A stretch of DNA of 64,000 nucleotides from Terriglobia bacterium (GTDB lineage Bacteria > Acidobacteriota > Terriglobia > JAIQFV01): NCBI GenBank assembly GCA_020073085.1, contig JAIQFV010000001.1, forward strand, positions 62,001 through 126,000, read 5' to 3'. This document shows positions 52,874-62,305 of this stretch, piece after piece (position 1 is the first letter of the stretch; every line of letters starts with the position of its first letter). The translations under genes were made by a program, and so were the position numbers. Under the pieces are notes generated by a model that was not told the DNA's origin, made no database searches, and saw nothing but the letters and a program-made list of their open reading frames with translations.

Positions 52874-53841
52874 TTCTCTTCCCTCCCTGCCATGTTAAAG
52901 AGGCGAGACCGCTCCTGTTCACCTACCAGCTCAATGAATACTTCTTCCAAAGTCCGGGCCTTGGGGACAAAGGCACGCAACGTGCCGCCTCCCAACCGAA
53001 TCGCATCCACAACCGTTTGCCCCAAGACCTCATCCCCCGCGAAGGTCATGAAATTCTCCACACCCGCTGTAATCTTCAGGTCCAATTCCTGTAGTTGGGA
53101 CCGGACAGAACCGCTGGGATCAGTGAAGGTGATCTCAATCCCTTCATGAGAGCCAATCACCTCTTTCAGACTGCCCTGGCGCACCATTCTTCCCCGGTTG
53201 ACGATGGCGACACGGTCGCAGATGGCCTCCACTTCCGAGAGGATGTGTGAAGACAGAAAAATACTCGCGCCGCGTTGTCGCAACTGCAAAAGGATCTCGC
53301 GCACCATGCGTCGCCCCAAGGGATCAAATCCGGAAGTCGGCTCATCGAGGATCAACAGTTCGGGCTCGTTCAGGAGCGCCTGGGCAAGCCCCAGACGCTG
53401 TCGCATCCCCCGGGAATACCTTCCAATTCTCAGGTTGCGGGCCTCCCAAAGACCGAATTGTCCCAGCAACTGTTCGATGCGGGACCGCCTGAGGCGCTCG
53501 GGAATGTGAAGGAGTCGGCCAAAAAGGTCTAACAGCTTGGGGCCGTTCAGAAATGAATAAAACGCATAGTTCTCCGGCAGGTATCCGGTTCGGGAGCGCA
53601 CATGCCGCGCCTCCGGGGACGAACTGAAAATCCTGACGCTTCCCCGCGTCGGTTTCAGAAACCCCATCAGCAGGTTGATGGTCGTTGTCTTCCCTGCTCC
53701 ATTCGGCCCCAAGAAAGCAAAGATTTCTCCCCGGGCCATGGCAAGATCCAAGCCACCCACGGCCTCAACCCGCTTCTTGCCTCTCCACCCGGCCGAGAAA
53801 ATCTTCGTGAGTTCCCTTGCCTCGATGACATTCTCGCTCAC
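52870..53841 (-). CDS. ABC transporter ATPase (ABC-2 export type)
   Basis: 323 residues. Walker A GPNGAGKTT (about 48-56), Q-loop YLPENYAFYSF, signature YSRGMRQRLG, Walker B LLILDEPTSGFD and H-loop LSSHILSEVEAICDR; a C-terminal domain (about 215-323) is typical of NatA/CcmA-like exporters. It overlaps the permease gene by 4 bp and the thioredoxin-like gene by 4 bp, so the three are translationally coupled. Confidence 0.92.
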   Translation of the reverse strand: MSENVIEARELTKIFSAGWRGKKRVEAVGGLDLAMARGEIFAFLGPNGAGKTTTINLLMGFLKPTRGSVRIFSSSPEARHVRSRTGYLPENYAFYSFLNGPKLLDLFGRLLHIPERLRRSRIEQLLGQFGLWEARNLRIGRYSRGMRQRLGLAQALLNEPELLILDEPTSGFDPLGRRMVREILLQLRQRGASIFLSSHILSEVEAICDRVAIVNRGRMVRQGSLKEVIGSHEGIEITFTDPSGSVRSQLQELDLKITAGVENFMTFAGDEVLGQTVVDAIRLGGGTLRAFVPKARTLEEVFIELVGEQERSRLFNMAGREEK

Positions 53842-54428
53842 GAGTGCTTCTCCTTCTTGATCTGGGTAATAAACCCATCCAGTACAAACTTGATGCCGGG
53901 GGAATAGCCTTCCTGAAAATGTCTGACCCTTCCGCTCGAATCAATCAAAAACAAACTGGGGAGAGCTTCTACCTTGTACTGTTTTCCCACCGTGCCGCCA
54001 TTGTCCAGCAAGATGAGGAAGGGGAGGTTATTCTTCTGAACGAACGCAGCGACTGTTTCCGGTTCTTCGTTGAGGTCGACGGCGATCAACTCCAGATTGT
54101 TCCACCCACCTTGAGCCTTCTTCTCCTGCGCCCAGGCCTTCAGTTCATTGAATTCAGACCGGCAGGGCCTACACCAGGTTGCCCAAAAACTAAGGATGAC
54201 TACCTTACCCCGGTAGTCTTCAAGCGAAACGGTATTCCCGGCCAAATCCTGCAAATTAAAATCCGGGGCTATGGACATATTTTCGAGCCCCGACCCCCGG
54301 AGGCTGCCCGATCGCGGGAAGCGAATCTTGTACTGGAGTCCAATGGAAAGGACCAGAAAAAGAACAAGCAGCGCGATCGAGAGATAGCGCTTCGCGTTGG
54401 CGCTGCTCTCGCCAGAAACTTGGCTCAT
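53838..54428 (-). CDS. TlpA-like membrane-anchored thioredoxin-fold protein
   Basis: 196 residues. One N-terminal transmembrane anchor (about 14-34), then a periplasmic thioredoxin fold with redox-active C86/C89 (WATWCRPCRSEF) and a cis-Pro loop ALPSLFL. TlpA/ResA-like proteins reduce or isomerise disulfides in the cell envelope. It is the first gene of the operon with the ABC-2 exporter, suggesting a linked role in an envelope process (cytochrome or copper-site assembly is possible, not shown). Confidence 0.9.
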   Translation of the reverse strand: MSQVSGESSANAKRYLSIALLVLFLVLSIGLQYKIRFPRSGSLRGSGLENMSIAPDFNLQDLAGNTVSLEDYRGKVVILSFWATWCRPCRSEFNELKAWAQEKKAQGGWNNLELIAVDLNEEPETVAAFVQKNNLPFLILLDNGGTVGKQYKVEALPSLFLIDSSGRVRHFQEGYSPGIKFVLDGFITQIKKEKHS

Positions 54429-54673
54429 GGGATTTGTCTCCTTAAGATACCAAGAGGTGGGGGCCTACACTCCGTTAAACTAGCACAGGTTTTCACAAAC
54501 TCAAACAAATTCATTGGTGCCCCCTCCTCCCAAATTCCCGCATTTGCTGAGGCGCCATCAATAGTTCCGGGATGGGATGGCATTGAGCGCGGTCCTGGCG
54601 AGGCCATATACTGCTCCCCTTCCATTGACGCCTGGGTTGAGCCTCACGTATAAATGAACTCATGGAGGAACGT

Positions 54674-55441
54674 ATGCGATGCTTTTCCAGGATTTTCGCG
54701 CTTGTTGTCTTCGGAATCACTATTTTCAACTGCAGGATGTCGGGGCAACTGCTCGAGGAATTTCATCCCCGCAAGACGCAGTGCTGTTCCGCCGTCTACG
54801 CCCAGCGCCTGGCGGATGACCTGCAGGACTGGGCGATGCTGGGACGGTACTTTGAAGACGACCAGCGGCTCGCCGCGCTCGCTCGCCAGCCGGGACGTGT
54901 CGTTTTTCTGGGCGATTCCATCACCGATTTCTGGGACCTGGGGAGATCCTTCCCCGCAAAACCTTATATCAACCGGGGGATCAGCGGGCAAACGACCGCA
55001 CAAATGCTGTTGCGGATGTTTCCCGACGTGATCCGGCTCCAGCCGGACGCTGTGGTCATCCTTGCCGGCACCAATGACATTGCCGGCAATACCGGGACCG
55101 TGACGTTGGCGATGATTCAAGACAATTTTCGGGCCCTCACGGAACTGGCGGAGAAGAACGGCATCAAGGTGGTCCTGGGTACACTGACCCCGGTGAGCGA
55201 CTACACGGCGAATGCCCAGACCGTTCGCCGCCCGCCTGCCGACATTCAAAAATTGAATGAATGGATTCGAGGTTATGCCAAACAAGTGGGTGCCGAGTTG
55301 GCCGATTATTATTCGGCAGTGGTGGATGAGCACGGATTCCTGCGGAAAGGACTATCCAATGATGGACTGCATCCGAATGAGAGTGGTTATGCGCTGCTGG
55401 TGCCCGTGGCTGCGGGAGCGATTGAAAAGGCCCTGAGGTAG
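54674..55441 (+). CDS. Secreted SGNH/GDSL-type esterase
   Basis: 255 residues from ATG 54674, with GGAGG five bases upstream and a signal peptide (MRCFSRIFALVVFGITIFNC). SGNH blocks: GDSITDFW (nucleophile Ser), GISGQTTAQM (Gly), GTNDIAG (Asn), and DGLHPNESGY (Asp/His). Likely a lipase, acetyl-esterase or thioesterase acting outside the cytoplasm. Possibly lipidated at the Cys following the signal, since FNC could serve as a lipobox. Divergent from the TlpA operon. Confidence 0.88.
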   Translation: MRCFSRIFALVVFGITIFNCRMSGQLLEEFHPRKTQCCSAVYAQRLADDLQDWAMLGRYFEDDQRLAALARQPGRVVFLGDSITDFWDLGRSFPAKPYINRGISGQTTAQMLLRMFPDVIRLQPDAVVILAGTNDIAGNTGTVTLAMIQDNFRALTELAEKNGIKVVLGTLTPVSDYTANAQTVRRPPADIQKLNEWIRGYAKQVGAELADYYSAVVDEHGFLRKGLSNDGLHPNESGYALLVPVAAGAIEKALR

Positions 55442-55532
55442 CCACGCCCAGAACGCGAGGGGTTGGACAGAAGAACTGGTTCTATCCGCCCCTCATCCCG
55501 TTTTCTCTACAACCCGTGCGGGCTGCCTGTCC

Positions 55533-58500
55533 TTACGCGAAAGCCTCCGCGACGATCTTCTGTTGCTCCATCTGGTGAACGGTGTGTGACCCTGTGGCCG
55601 TACTGGCGCTGGTCGCTCGTCCGACATAACGCAATCGTTGTTCCGGTTTGAGCAGAGATTGCAGGTACTTCTCCACAAAGCCCCAGCCTCCCATGTTCTG
55701 CGGTTCCTCCTGCACCCAGCGAATCTCTGAAGCGCGGGGATAGGTATTCAGATGGCCCGCCAATTGAATCCGGGGAAATGGATAAAACTGTTCCAGACGG
55801 AGAATCGCGGTCTTCTGATCTCCGGTCTTTCCGCGCTCAGTATTCAGTTCGAAGTAAATTTTTCCGCTACAGATCAAAACCCTCTCCACCTTAGCAGGGG
55901 GAGGACCTGTCCCATCACCCAGAATCGGTTGAAAGATGCCATGCGTGAATTCTTCTATGGGAGAGGATGCCTCGGGAAATCGCAGCAAGCTCTTCGGGGT
56001 AAAGACGACGAGTGGTTTGCTCAACTTCTGCCGGGCCTGCCGTCGCAGGAGATGAAAGTACTGAGCCGCCGTGCTACAGCAGGCGACTTGCAGGTTTCCC
56101 TGGGCACAAAGCTGAAGAAATCGTTCCAGACGGGCGCTCGAATGTTCGGGGCCCTGGCCTTCATATCCGTGCGGAAGAAGCAACACTATGCGGCTGGTTT
56201 GATTCCACTTGTCTTCGCCGGCGGCAACGAATTGGTCGACAATCACCTGCGCCGCATTGACAAAGTCCCCGAATTGGGCTTCCCACAGAACCAGCGCCTG
56301 CGGGGCGGCAACGCTGTATCCATACTCAAAACCGAGCGCGCTGGCCTCGGAGAGCGGGCTGTCGTACACGCGGAACCGGGCGGGGTCAGTTGAAGCCCCT
56401 TCCAGTGGCGTCCAGGGAGTGCCGGTTTGGGTGTCGTACAGGGTCGCGTGGCGCTGGCTGAACGTTCCCCGTACCGTGTCCTGTCCGGCCAAACGGACGG
56501 CAGTTCCCTCGAGGAGCAGGGACCCGAAGGCCAGGGTTTCGGCCATTCCCCAATCCACGGCGCGCGCTCCATCGACCATCTTGGCGCGTCGTGCCAGCAA
56601 TCCGACAATCTTTGGATTCACATTAAATCCAGTCGGTACCGTGGTAGCGACCCGGGCAATTTCATAGAGTGTCGCGTGATCCACGCCGGTCGGAGGTCCC
56701 TCCTCCGGTCCAGTTTCCTCTGACCTCTCACTTAAATGGGGAGCGCTGAACTGTCGCGCCACGATTTCTTTAGCGCCGAGCAGCGCGTTCTCATACCGGC
56801 GCATGCGCTCTTCAATCAGGTTTGCGACCGTCGGCCCCTCATAAATTCCCTCACGGACCAATTTGTCGGCATAGAGTTGCCGCACCCCGGGATGGGCACG
56901 GATCAACCTGTACATGACGGGTTGCGTGTAGGTTGGTTCATCGCCTTCGTTGTGACCCTCACGGCGGAATCCCACCACATCAATCACCACATCTTTGTGA
57001 AATTCCTGCCGGTACTCCAGTGCGATTTGGAGAACCTGGTAGGCGGTCTCCGGATCATCCCCATTGACATGAAAGATGGGGGCCTGAACCATTCTTGCCA
57101 CATCAGAGCTGTAAGTGGAAGACCGTCCCTCCTCGGGGGGCGTCGTGAAGCCCAGCTGGTTATTTACAATAAAATGAATTGTGCCTTGCGTGGTGTAGCC
57201 GGGCAGCTGTGAGAGGTTCAACGTTTCGGCCACAATCCCCTCCCCCACAAAAGCGGCATCTCCGTGAACCAGGACCGCCAGGACCTGATTCCGTGCCGGA
57301 TCATGCATTCCCCGGGGGGTGGACGCTGAGCCTGTTCTTAAATCCTGCTTGGCCCTGACAATCCCTTCCACCACGGGATCAACGAATTCGAGGTGGCTCG
57401 GATTGGGCAACACCGTCAGAGACACCGGGTGTCCGCTGGCGGTTTCCCGCACCCCGCTGGCGCCGCGGTGGTACTTCACATCATGTTGATCGTGGGGAAA
57501 CCTCGGATGGACAGAGCCCTCAAAATCCGTAAAGATCCTCTCACAGAACCGGCCAATGACGTTGGCTATCACATTGAGCCGGCCGCGGTGCGACATCCCG
57601 ATTGTCAGGTCCTGGACTTGATACCGCGCGGCGCTTTCAATCAACTGATCCAACAACGCGACAATGACTTCAGCCCCCTGGATCGAATACCGTTTCTGAC
57701 CGGGATACTTTGTGGCAAGGAACCTTTCAAACTGCTCCGCCGAAATCAGTTTCCACAGGATCTGCTGTTTCACCTCTTTGGGAACCGGCGGCAGATCATC
57801 TTCGACGCGGGCCCGAATCCATTCCTTTTCCTGGGGACTCTGAATGTGACGGTACTCAATCCCTACCTTTCCACAATAGAACCGGCGCAACCGAGTCACG
57901 ACTTCACGCAGAGGAGCTGTCTCCGCCCCTCCCAGACCGGTCGTAATAAACTGCCGGTCCAGGTCCCAAATCGTGAGCCCGTAGGTTTCGATATCCAGTT
58001 CCGGGTGATAGCGCACTTCCCGCCAACCCAGGGGATCGATGTCGGCGATGAGGTGGCCTCGCACCCGGTAGGCATTGATGAGTTCCAGGACTCGCGCCTG
58101 CTTCCGCACTTCATCGCGATGGTGCTGCTCGCCGAGGATGGCTGGATTGAGGTCCACCGCCCAGTGATAGGGCCGGTAAGGGATGCGCAGTTCGGAAAAA
58201 ACTTCATCATAGAAACTGTGCTGGCCTCGAAGCAATTCATCAACGAACGCCAGAAATGCCCCGGATTCCGCCCCCTGGATGATGCGGTGATCGTACGTGC
58301 TGGTGAGCGTGATCACCTTGCTGATGCCCAGCCATGAAATCGCCTCGGGCGCCATGGCGAGATACTCCGGCGGGAACTCGATGGCCCCCGTCGCCACGAT
58401 GAGCCCCTGGCCGGCCATCAGCCGCGGGTTCGACACCGTCGTGCCCAGGGTCCCCGGATTTGTCAGCGAGACCGTGGTGCCCTGAAAATCTGCGACCTCC

Positions 58501-59261
58501 AGCTTCCCCTCCCGGGCGCGCCTGATGACGTCGTCGTAGGCCCGGATCAATTCAGGAAAGGAGAGTTGTTGAGCGGACTTCATGTTCGGAACAACGAGGG
58601 TGTGTGTGCCATCCTGGCTCATTACATTGACCGCGATCCCGAGGTGGATGTCCGGATGATGAACGCGATAGGACGTGCCATCGATTTCCTCGTGAGAATC
58701 GTTGAGCTGCGGGAAGTGTTCCAGCGCCTTCAGCAGGGCACGAATAATCAGATGGGTGTAAGAGACCTTTCTACCCGTTGGCTCCAGATACTGATTGACC
58801 AGGCGGCGATTTTCATCAAGAAGCTTGATCGGAATCTGTCGTTGGGAGGTTGCCGTCGGAACACCGAGGCTGGCTTCCATGTTCTCGACAATACGCAAAG
58901 CCCCGCCCCGCAAAGCCGTCCGCTCGGCGAGGGGCGTGGCCGAAACACCGCTCATCCCGGGTGCGGAGACAGCCTCCGGCAAAGAAGTCCCAATTTGGAC
59001 GGCCGGGAGGGGTCCTTTCATGCCAGGGCCCGGGGCTGCACCTCCCGAGGTATCAATGCCGGCAACCGCTCCCCGGTCAGGAGCATCACCCTCGTCTCGC
59101 CTGAGAAGCCCCGCAAAGAAGGCCTGCCAATCCTCATCAACCGAGGACGGGTCGTGCTGAAATCTCTGAAAGAGATCGACGACATACCTGGCGTTGACGC
59201 CAAATTCTTCAAATAGGACTTCGTCGATCTCCGGTGCAGTCATAGAATCCTGGGGGTCCAT
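55533..59261 (-). CDS. 2-oxoglutarate dehydrogenase E1 fused to an E2 catalytic domain (Kgd/OdhA type)
   Basis: 1242 residues. N-terminal E1-specific segment (about 5-45, VLFEEFGVNARYVVDLFQRF), a linker, a 2-oxoacid dehydrogenase acyltransferase (E2) catalytic domain (about 130-365) with D324-H325 in STYDHRIIQG, then the ThDP-dependent E1 domain (about 400-1240) with GMSHRGRLNVIANVIGRF, VHGDAAFVGEGIVAETL (ThDP/Mg2+) and NNQLGFTT. The arrangement is that of actinobacterial Kgd/OdhA; a lipoyl domain is absent, so lipoate must come from a partner E2. It feeds the TCA cycle. ATG 59261 has AAAGG five bases upstream; a longer frame to 59381 is less likely. Confidence 0.93.
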   Translation of the reverse strand: MDPQDSMTAPEIDEVLFEEFGVNARYVVDLFQRFQHDPSSVDEDWQAFFAGLLRRDEGDAPDRGAVAGIDTSGGAAPGPGMKGPLPAVQIGTSLPEAVSAPGMSGVSATPLAERTALRGGALRIVENMEASLGVPTATSQRQIPIKLLDENRRLVNQYLEPTGRKVSYTHLIIRALLKALEHFPQLNDSHEEIDGTSYRVHHPDIHLGIAVNVMSQDGTHTLVVPNMKSAQQLSFPELIRAYDDVIRRAREGKLEVADFQGTTVSLTNPGTLGTTVSNPRLMAGQGLIVATGAIEFPPEYLAMAPEAISWLGISKVITLTSTYDHRIIQGAESGAFLAFVDELLRGQHSFYDEVFSELRIPYRPYHWAVDLNPAILGEQHHRDEVRKQARVLELINAYRVRGHLIADIDPLGWREVRYHPELDIETYGLTIWDLDRQFITTGLGGAETAPLREVVTRLRRFYCGKVGIEYRHIQSPQEKEWIRARVEDDLPPVPKEVKQQILWKLISAEQFERFLATKYPGQKRYSIQGAEVIVALLDQLIESAARYQVQDLTIGMSHRGRLNVIANVIGRFCERIFTDFEGSVHPRFPHDQHDVKYHRGASGVRETASGHPVSLTVLPNPSHLEFVDPVVEGIVRAKQDLRTGSASTPRGMHDPARNQVLAVLVHGDAAFVGEGIVAETLNLSQLPGYTTQGTIHFIVNNQLGFTTPPEEGRSSTYSSDVARMVQAPIFHVNGDDPETAYQVLQIALEYRQEFHKDVVIDVVGFRREGHNEGDEPTYTQPVMYRLIRAHPGVRQLYADKLVREGIYEGPTVANLIEERMRRYENALLGAKEIVARQFSAPHLSERSEETGPEEGPPTGVDHATLYEIARVATTVPTGFNVNPKIVGLLARRAKMVDGARAVDWGMAETLAFGSLLLEGTAVRLAGQDTVRGTFSQRHATLYDTQTGTPWTPLEGASTDPARFRVYDSPLSEASALGFEYGYSVAAPQALVLWEAQFGDFVNAAQVIVDQFVAAGEDKWNQTSRIVLLLPHGYEGQGPEHSSARLERFLQLCAQGNLQVACCSTAAQYFHLLRRQARQKLSKPLVVFTPKSLLRFPEASSPIEEFTHGIFQPILGDGTGPPPAKVERVLICSGKIYFELNTERGKTGDQKTAILRLEQFYPFPRIQLAGHLNTYPRASEIRWVQEEPQNMGGWGFVEKYLQSLLKPEQRLRYVGRATSASTATGSHTVHQMEQQKIVAEAFA

Positions 59262-59584
59262 AAGAGCCTTTCTTCCGGCAAGCGGAAGCCCGTCTCCTAG
59301 CAGCACCCTCACAGCAGATCCCACTGAGGAGACTTTCGCAGGCGCGGGTCCATTGGCAGTCCGGTACCCGGGACTGTCCATTTTATGAGCTCGTCGTCGT
59401 TCGCAATAAGTCAGAATTATAGCTCAGGAAAGGAGTCCGATCGAAACGGGAAAGCGAAGATCCGTCGGGATTCGTTCAACCAGCGGCGGAAACGACCTGG
59501 TCGCGGCCATTAACTTAAAAGAGGGGAATTCACTTGTGACTCCGCGATTGCGGCGGCCGAGGGGAATCCGAGCGCTCATCCCTC

Positions 59585-60052
59585 TCAGTCGGAGGGTGTC
59601 GGAGCAGCGGCCCCCGAACGCACCTCCGTGTGGCGAATCTGACCTCCAAGATTGGCCGTCCAAGCCATCATCCCTGTGACAATTAGGGCAAGCGCCAGCA
59701 AAAGTATCGTGAACCATTGCGGGACAGGTCTCGACTTCCACATGAGGATGAACCCAACCATCGATACCACGCCTAAGATCGAGAGGGCGATCAATGAGGC
59801 ACTTGCCGCATCATCATGCGCCTCGATGATTGACTTCGAAACACCGGGAAGATTTTTCACAACTCGTTCGGCAGGGTCGCCCGTCAAATAAGCCGGGATT
59901 GCCAGCAGGGCCACTACAACAAAAGTCCCATGGCATGCCTTTCTGAGTTCCTCACTCTTTCTCAAGAGCGCGACGATGAACAATATCAGTCCAAAACCTG
60001 TCCCCAGCACGGGGATATGATTAAGCAGGAGATGCACATGCGCGAGATTCAT
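59585..60052 (-). CDS. DUF2231-like membrane protein
   Basis: 155 residues from ATG 60052 preceded by AGAGGCG. Four transmembrane helices (about 6-27, 38-58, 80-105, 112-132). The first His-rich helix HVHLLLNHIPVLGTGFG is typical of DUF2231 proteins, which may bind haem or metal. It is a single gene between the Kgd start and a spacer; function unknown. Confidence 0.83.
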   Translation of the reverse strand: MNLAHVHLLLNHIPVLGTGFGLILFIVALLRKSEELRKACHGTFVVVALLAIPAYLTGDPAERVVKNLPGVSKSIIEAHDDAASASLIALSILGVVSMVGFILMWKSRPVPQWFTILLLALALIVTGMMAWTANLGGQIRHTEVRSGAAAPTPSD

Positions 60053-60411
60053 CAGATTCGCCTCTTTTCTCTTGTGATGCCGGCACTCTCGTTTGAAAAC
60101 ATTATACAGAATCGCTGGAGCATCGCACGTCAAATGTGCAGCTCTTTCCTGGGCAGCCGGCCTACTGTATTCCTCCCCCTGTATTCATGGCCTATTCCCT
60201 GAGGTCATCCGGAAAATCTTTGTATCTCTTGTGATTTTTTCGTAAACCTTGTTAGCGAATATATGTCTGAAATTATTAGGGGATCGGATCCTCGGGCCCA
60301 TCAAGAGGCAAGGCAGGCGGACAGCAACAGAGATCGGACGCCATTCCTCATGAGACTTCCGAGGGTCCCGCGTAACTGAGCTACGACTGAGGGCAGGCAA
60401 AGGAGGTTATT

Positions 60412-60597
60412 ATGGAAGCCGAGATCGGAATCATACCTATCGGGGTAATCTGGGTCATGTTAGCTTCGTACATCGGGGTTTTTGCTCACAAAAGGGGTGT
60501 CAATTTCTGGCTGGGATTCGGGGTCTCTTTTTTGTTCACTCCAGTCATCGGGGCGATTACGGTCGTTGCCAACATGCCCAAGGGTCGAAGCCGTTAG
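60412..60597 (+). CDS. Small two-helix membrane protein
   Basis: 61 residues with two hydrophobic helices (IIPIGVIWVMLASYIGVFA and WLGFGVSFLFTPVIGAITVV). The start follows AAAGGAGG. Similar small membrane proteins are widespread but not assigned. Isolated. Confidence 0.72.
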   Translation: MEAEIGIIPIGVIWVMLASYIGVFAHKRGVNFWLGFGVSFLFTPVIGAITVVANMPKGRSR

Positions 60598-61276
60598 CCT
60601 CGTGCGCACAGAACCAACACGCGGGTCAAGAAGAACTCTCAAGGAGGCCCCCTCATCAAAACCATTCATGAACCAGGTCCATCCCTGGCCGTTGTGACCA
60701 TGTCCCCCCGGGCGCGAATTCAAGGATGACGGGTTCACCGCGCAGGGAGGCACCGAACGGCCTTTTTCCCAGGCCTTACTCCCACCCTCACCGCGACCCA
60801 GTGTCACCAAACCTCCTAAATCCTTCCCAACGGCAGGCAAAATAACCTTCATCCGAGATTCTCTGGCGGCATTCGTGTCCCGAACAGCCCTACGTCGACA
60901 AGCCAGGTCGAGCAACAGTGTTCCCTCCGGGCGCCAAGTGGAGTCGCCCGTGTGAGGGCAGCAAATACGCCCTTAGGGGAGAGCTTCTCGCCCACCGCAA
61001 GAAGACAGGCGAGCAGCGCGGGGTTGGTCTAAATAGCCCTTGCGTCCAAACATGTGACGGTCTAGCATTAATCCAGCATTAATAAAGATGACACGTTTGT
61101 TCCTGAGAATTGTGGTTCAAGCGGCCCTCAGATCCAGGCTCTTGTTATTTGAGAGTACAGCGATTTCCTCTATCGGACCGCTCATAGAAAGTGTCCGCCA
61201 CTCATCATCCTGAAGTGACACGGAGTAAGGATGAATAAAGAGACCAACCCGTACGAGTAAAGAAGGAGATGAGGAA
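60598..61276. other. Gene-poor region
   Basis: About 680 bp without a supported gene. Codon-free stretches and short matching direct repeats (AGCATTAAT at 61064 and 61075) are visible. It may contain a decayed insertion or only regulatory DNA for the small gene at 61277. Confidence 0.4.
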
Positions 61277-61465
61277 ATGATTCACATATCCCTGACCGAG
61301 GAGGAAAAGGAAGTTCTGATTCAAATTCTCGAAGAGTACCTTTCTGACTTGCGAATTGAAATCGCGCATACGGATGACACAAGCTTCAGGGAACCCTTGA
61401 AAGGCAAGAAGGAAGCTGTAGGAAGAATCATCGACGCATTGCAGATTTCAAGCAAAGCGGCATAA
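61277..61465 (+). CDS. Small conserved-type protein
   Basis: 62 residues, start after AAGGAGATGAGGAA. A helical hairpin: ISLTEEEKEVLIQILEEYLS, then DTSFREPLKGKKEAVGRIID. The sequence resembles a family of short acidobacterial/proteobacterial helical proteins without assigned role. No membrane segment. It precedes a HEAT-repeat gene. Confidence 0.72.
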   Translation: MIHISLTEEEKEVLIQILEEYLSDLRIEIAHTDDTSFREPLKGKKEAVGRIIDALQISSKAA

Positions 61466-61611
61466 GGCGGAGACTGGTTTTAATTTTCCCCGATCCCGGA
61501 GACAAACCGCGGGCGGGCGAAGCAGGTATTGCTCCTTGAGGGCCAAGCGGAGCCGGGGGGTCACCTCTCGATGCGCGTGGCCGTCCGATTTGTTCACATG
61601 GCAGAGAAACA

Positions 61612-62208
61612 ATGAAGACCCTCCTGTCCGACCAAGGAATCCCCAGGGTGACACTCTGGATGAAAGTGAAGCTATGGCAGGCCCTGCGGCTTTTGAAGTC
61701 GGAATTTCCGGAACAGAGAATGCGCGCAGTCAGCGACCTTGCAGATCTGGGGGGGCCCGCGGCGGTCACCCCTCTTGTGGGGGCTCTCTTGGACCCTAAC
61801 CTCTCGGTTCGGGAGATGGTGGAGGAGGTCTTGAGCCAAATCGATCCTCACTGGGCCGAGCTGGAGATCACCAAGAAAGCCATTCCCAAACTCCTGGCGG
61901 CACTCAAAGACGACCATTGGGAAGTCCGACAGGCAGCGGCACAGACGCTTGGGGAAATCCGGGATGAGCGCGCCGTGAAACCCCTGGTGCTGGCAACGCT
62001 GCGGGTGGATAACTGGATGGTGCGCTCGGCTGCCGCGGAAGCCCTCTCAAAAATCGGCGATTCCCGGGCCAATCGGGCACTGGCGGCGGCTCTCAAGCAC
62101 CGCAATGCGGCGGTTCGCAAGAGGGCCGCGGAAGCCTTGAGGAGGATTGATCCAACCTGGGAAGCCTCAGGGAGCGTCGACAAGGCCTCGCAAGAAGGTG
62201 CAGGATAG
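61612..62208 (+). CDS. HEAT/PBS lyase-type repeat protein
   Basis: 198 residues of helical repeats: about five HEAT-like units, e.g. RAVSDLADLGGPAAVTPLVG, AAAQTLGEIRDERAVKPLVL, AAAEALSKIGDSRANRALAA. PBS-lyase HEAT repeats mediate protein-protein contacts; no enzymatic residues are visible. Cytoplasmic. The ATG at 61612 lacks a strong ribosome site, and TTG/GTG starts are possible. Neighbour of a small helical gene at 61277. Confidence 0.8.
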   Translation: MKTLLSDQGIPRVTLWMKVKLWQALRLLKSEFPEQRMRAVSDLADLGGPAAVTPLVGALLDPNLSVREMVEEVLSQIDPHWAELEITKKAIPKLLAALKDDHWEVRQAAAQTLGEIRDERAVKPLVLATLRVDNWMVRSAAAEALSKIGDSRANRALAAALKHRNAAVRKRAAEALRRIDPTWEASGSVDKASQEGAG

Positions 62209-62305
62209 CAGGAAGCGCATTATCTCGGTCCTTCCCCCAGACGTGGAGTTTCATGAACAGACTGGATAACGCGCCTTGTTTTCCACCGTGCTTCGCTGAG
62301 CCCGA

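Noticed and set aside
60460-60915. A 151-codon minus-strand frame across the small membrane protein gene and following spacer
   Set aside because: It overlaps a gene with a strong ribosome site and shows no domain; I could not confirm an insertion-sequence remnant either.
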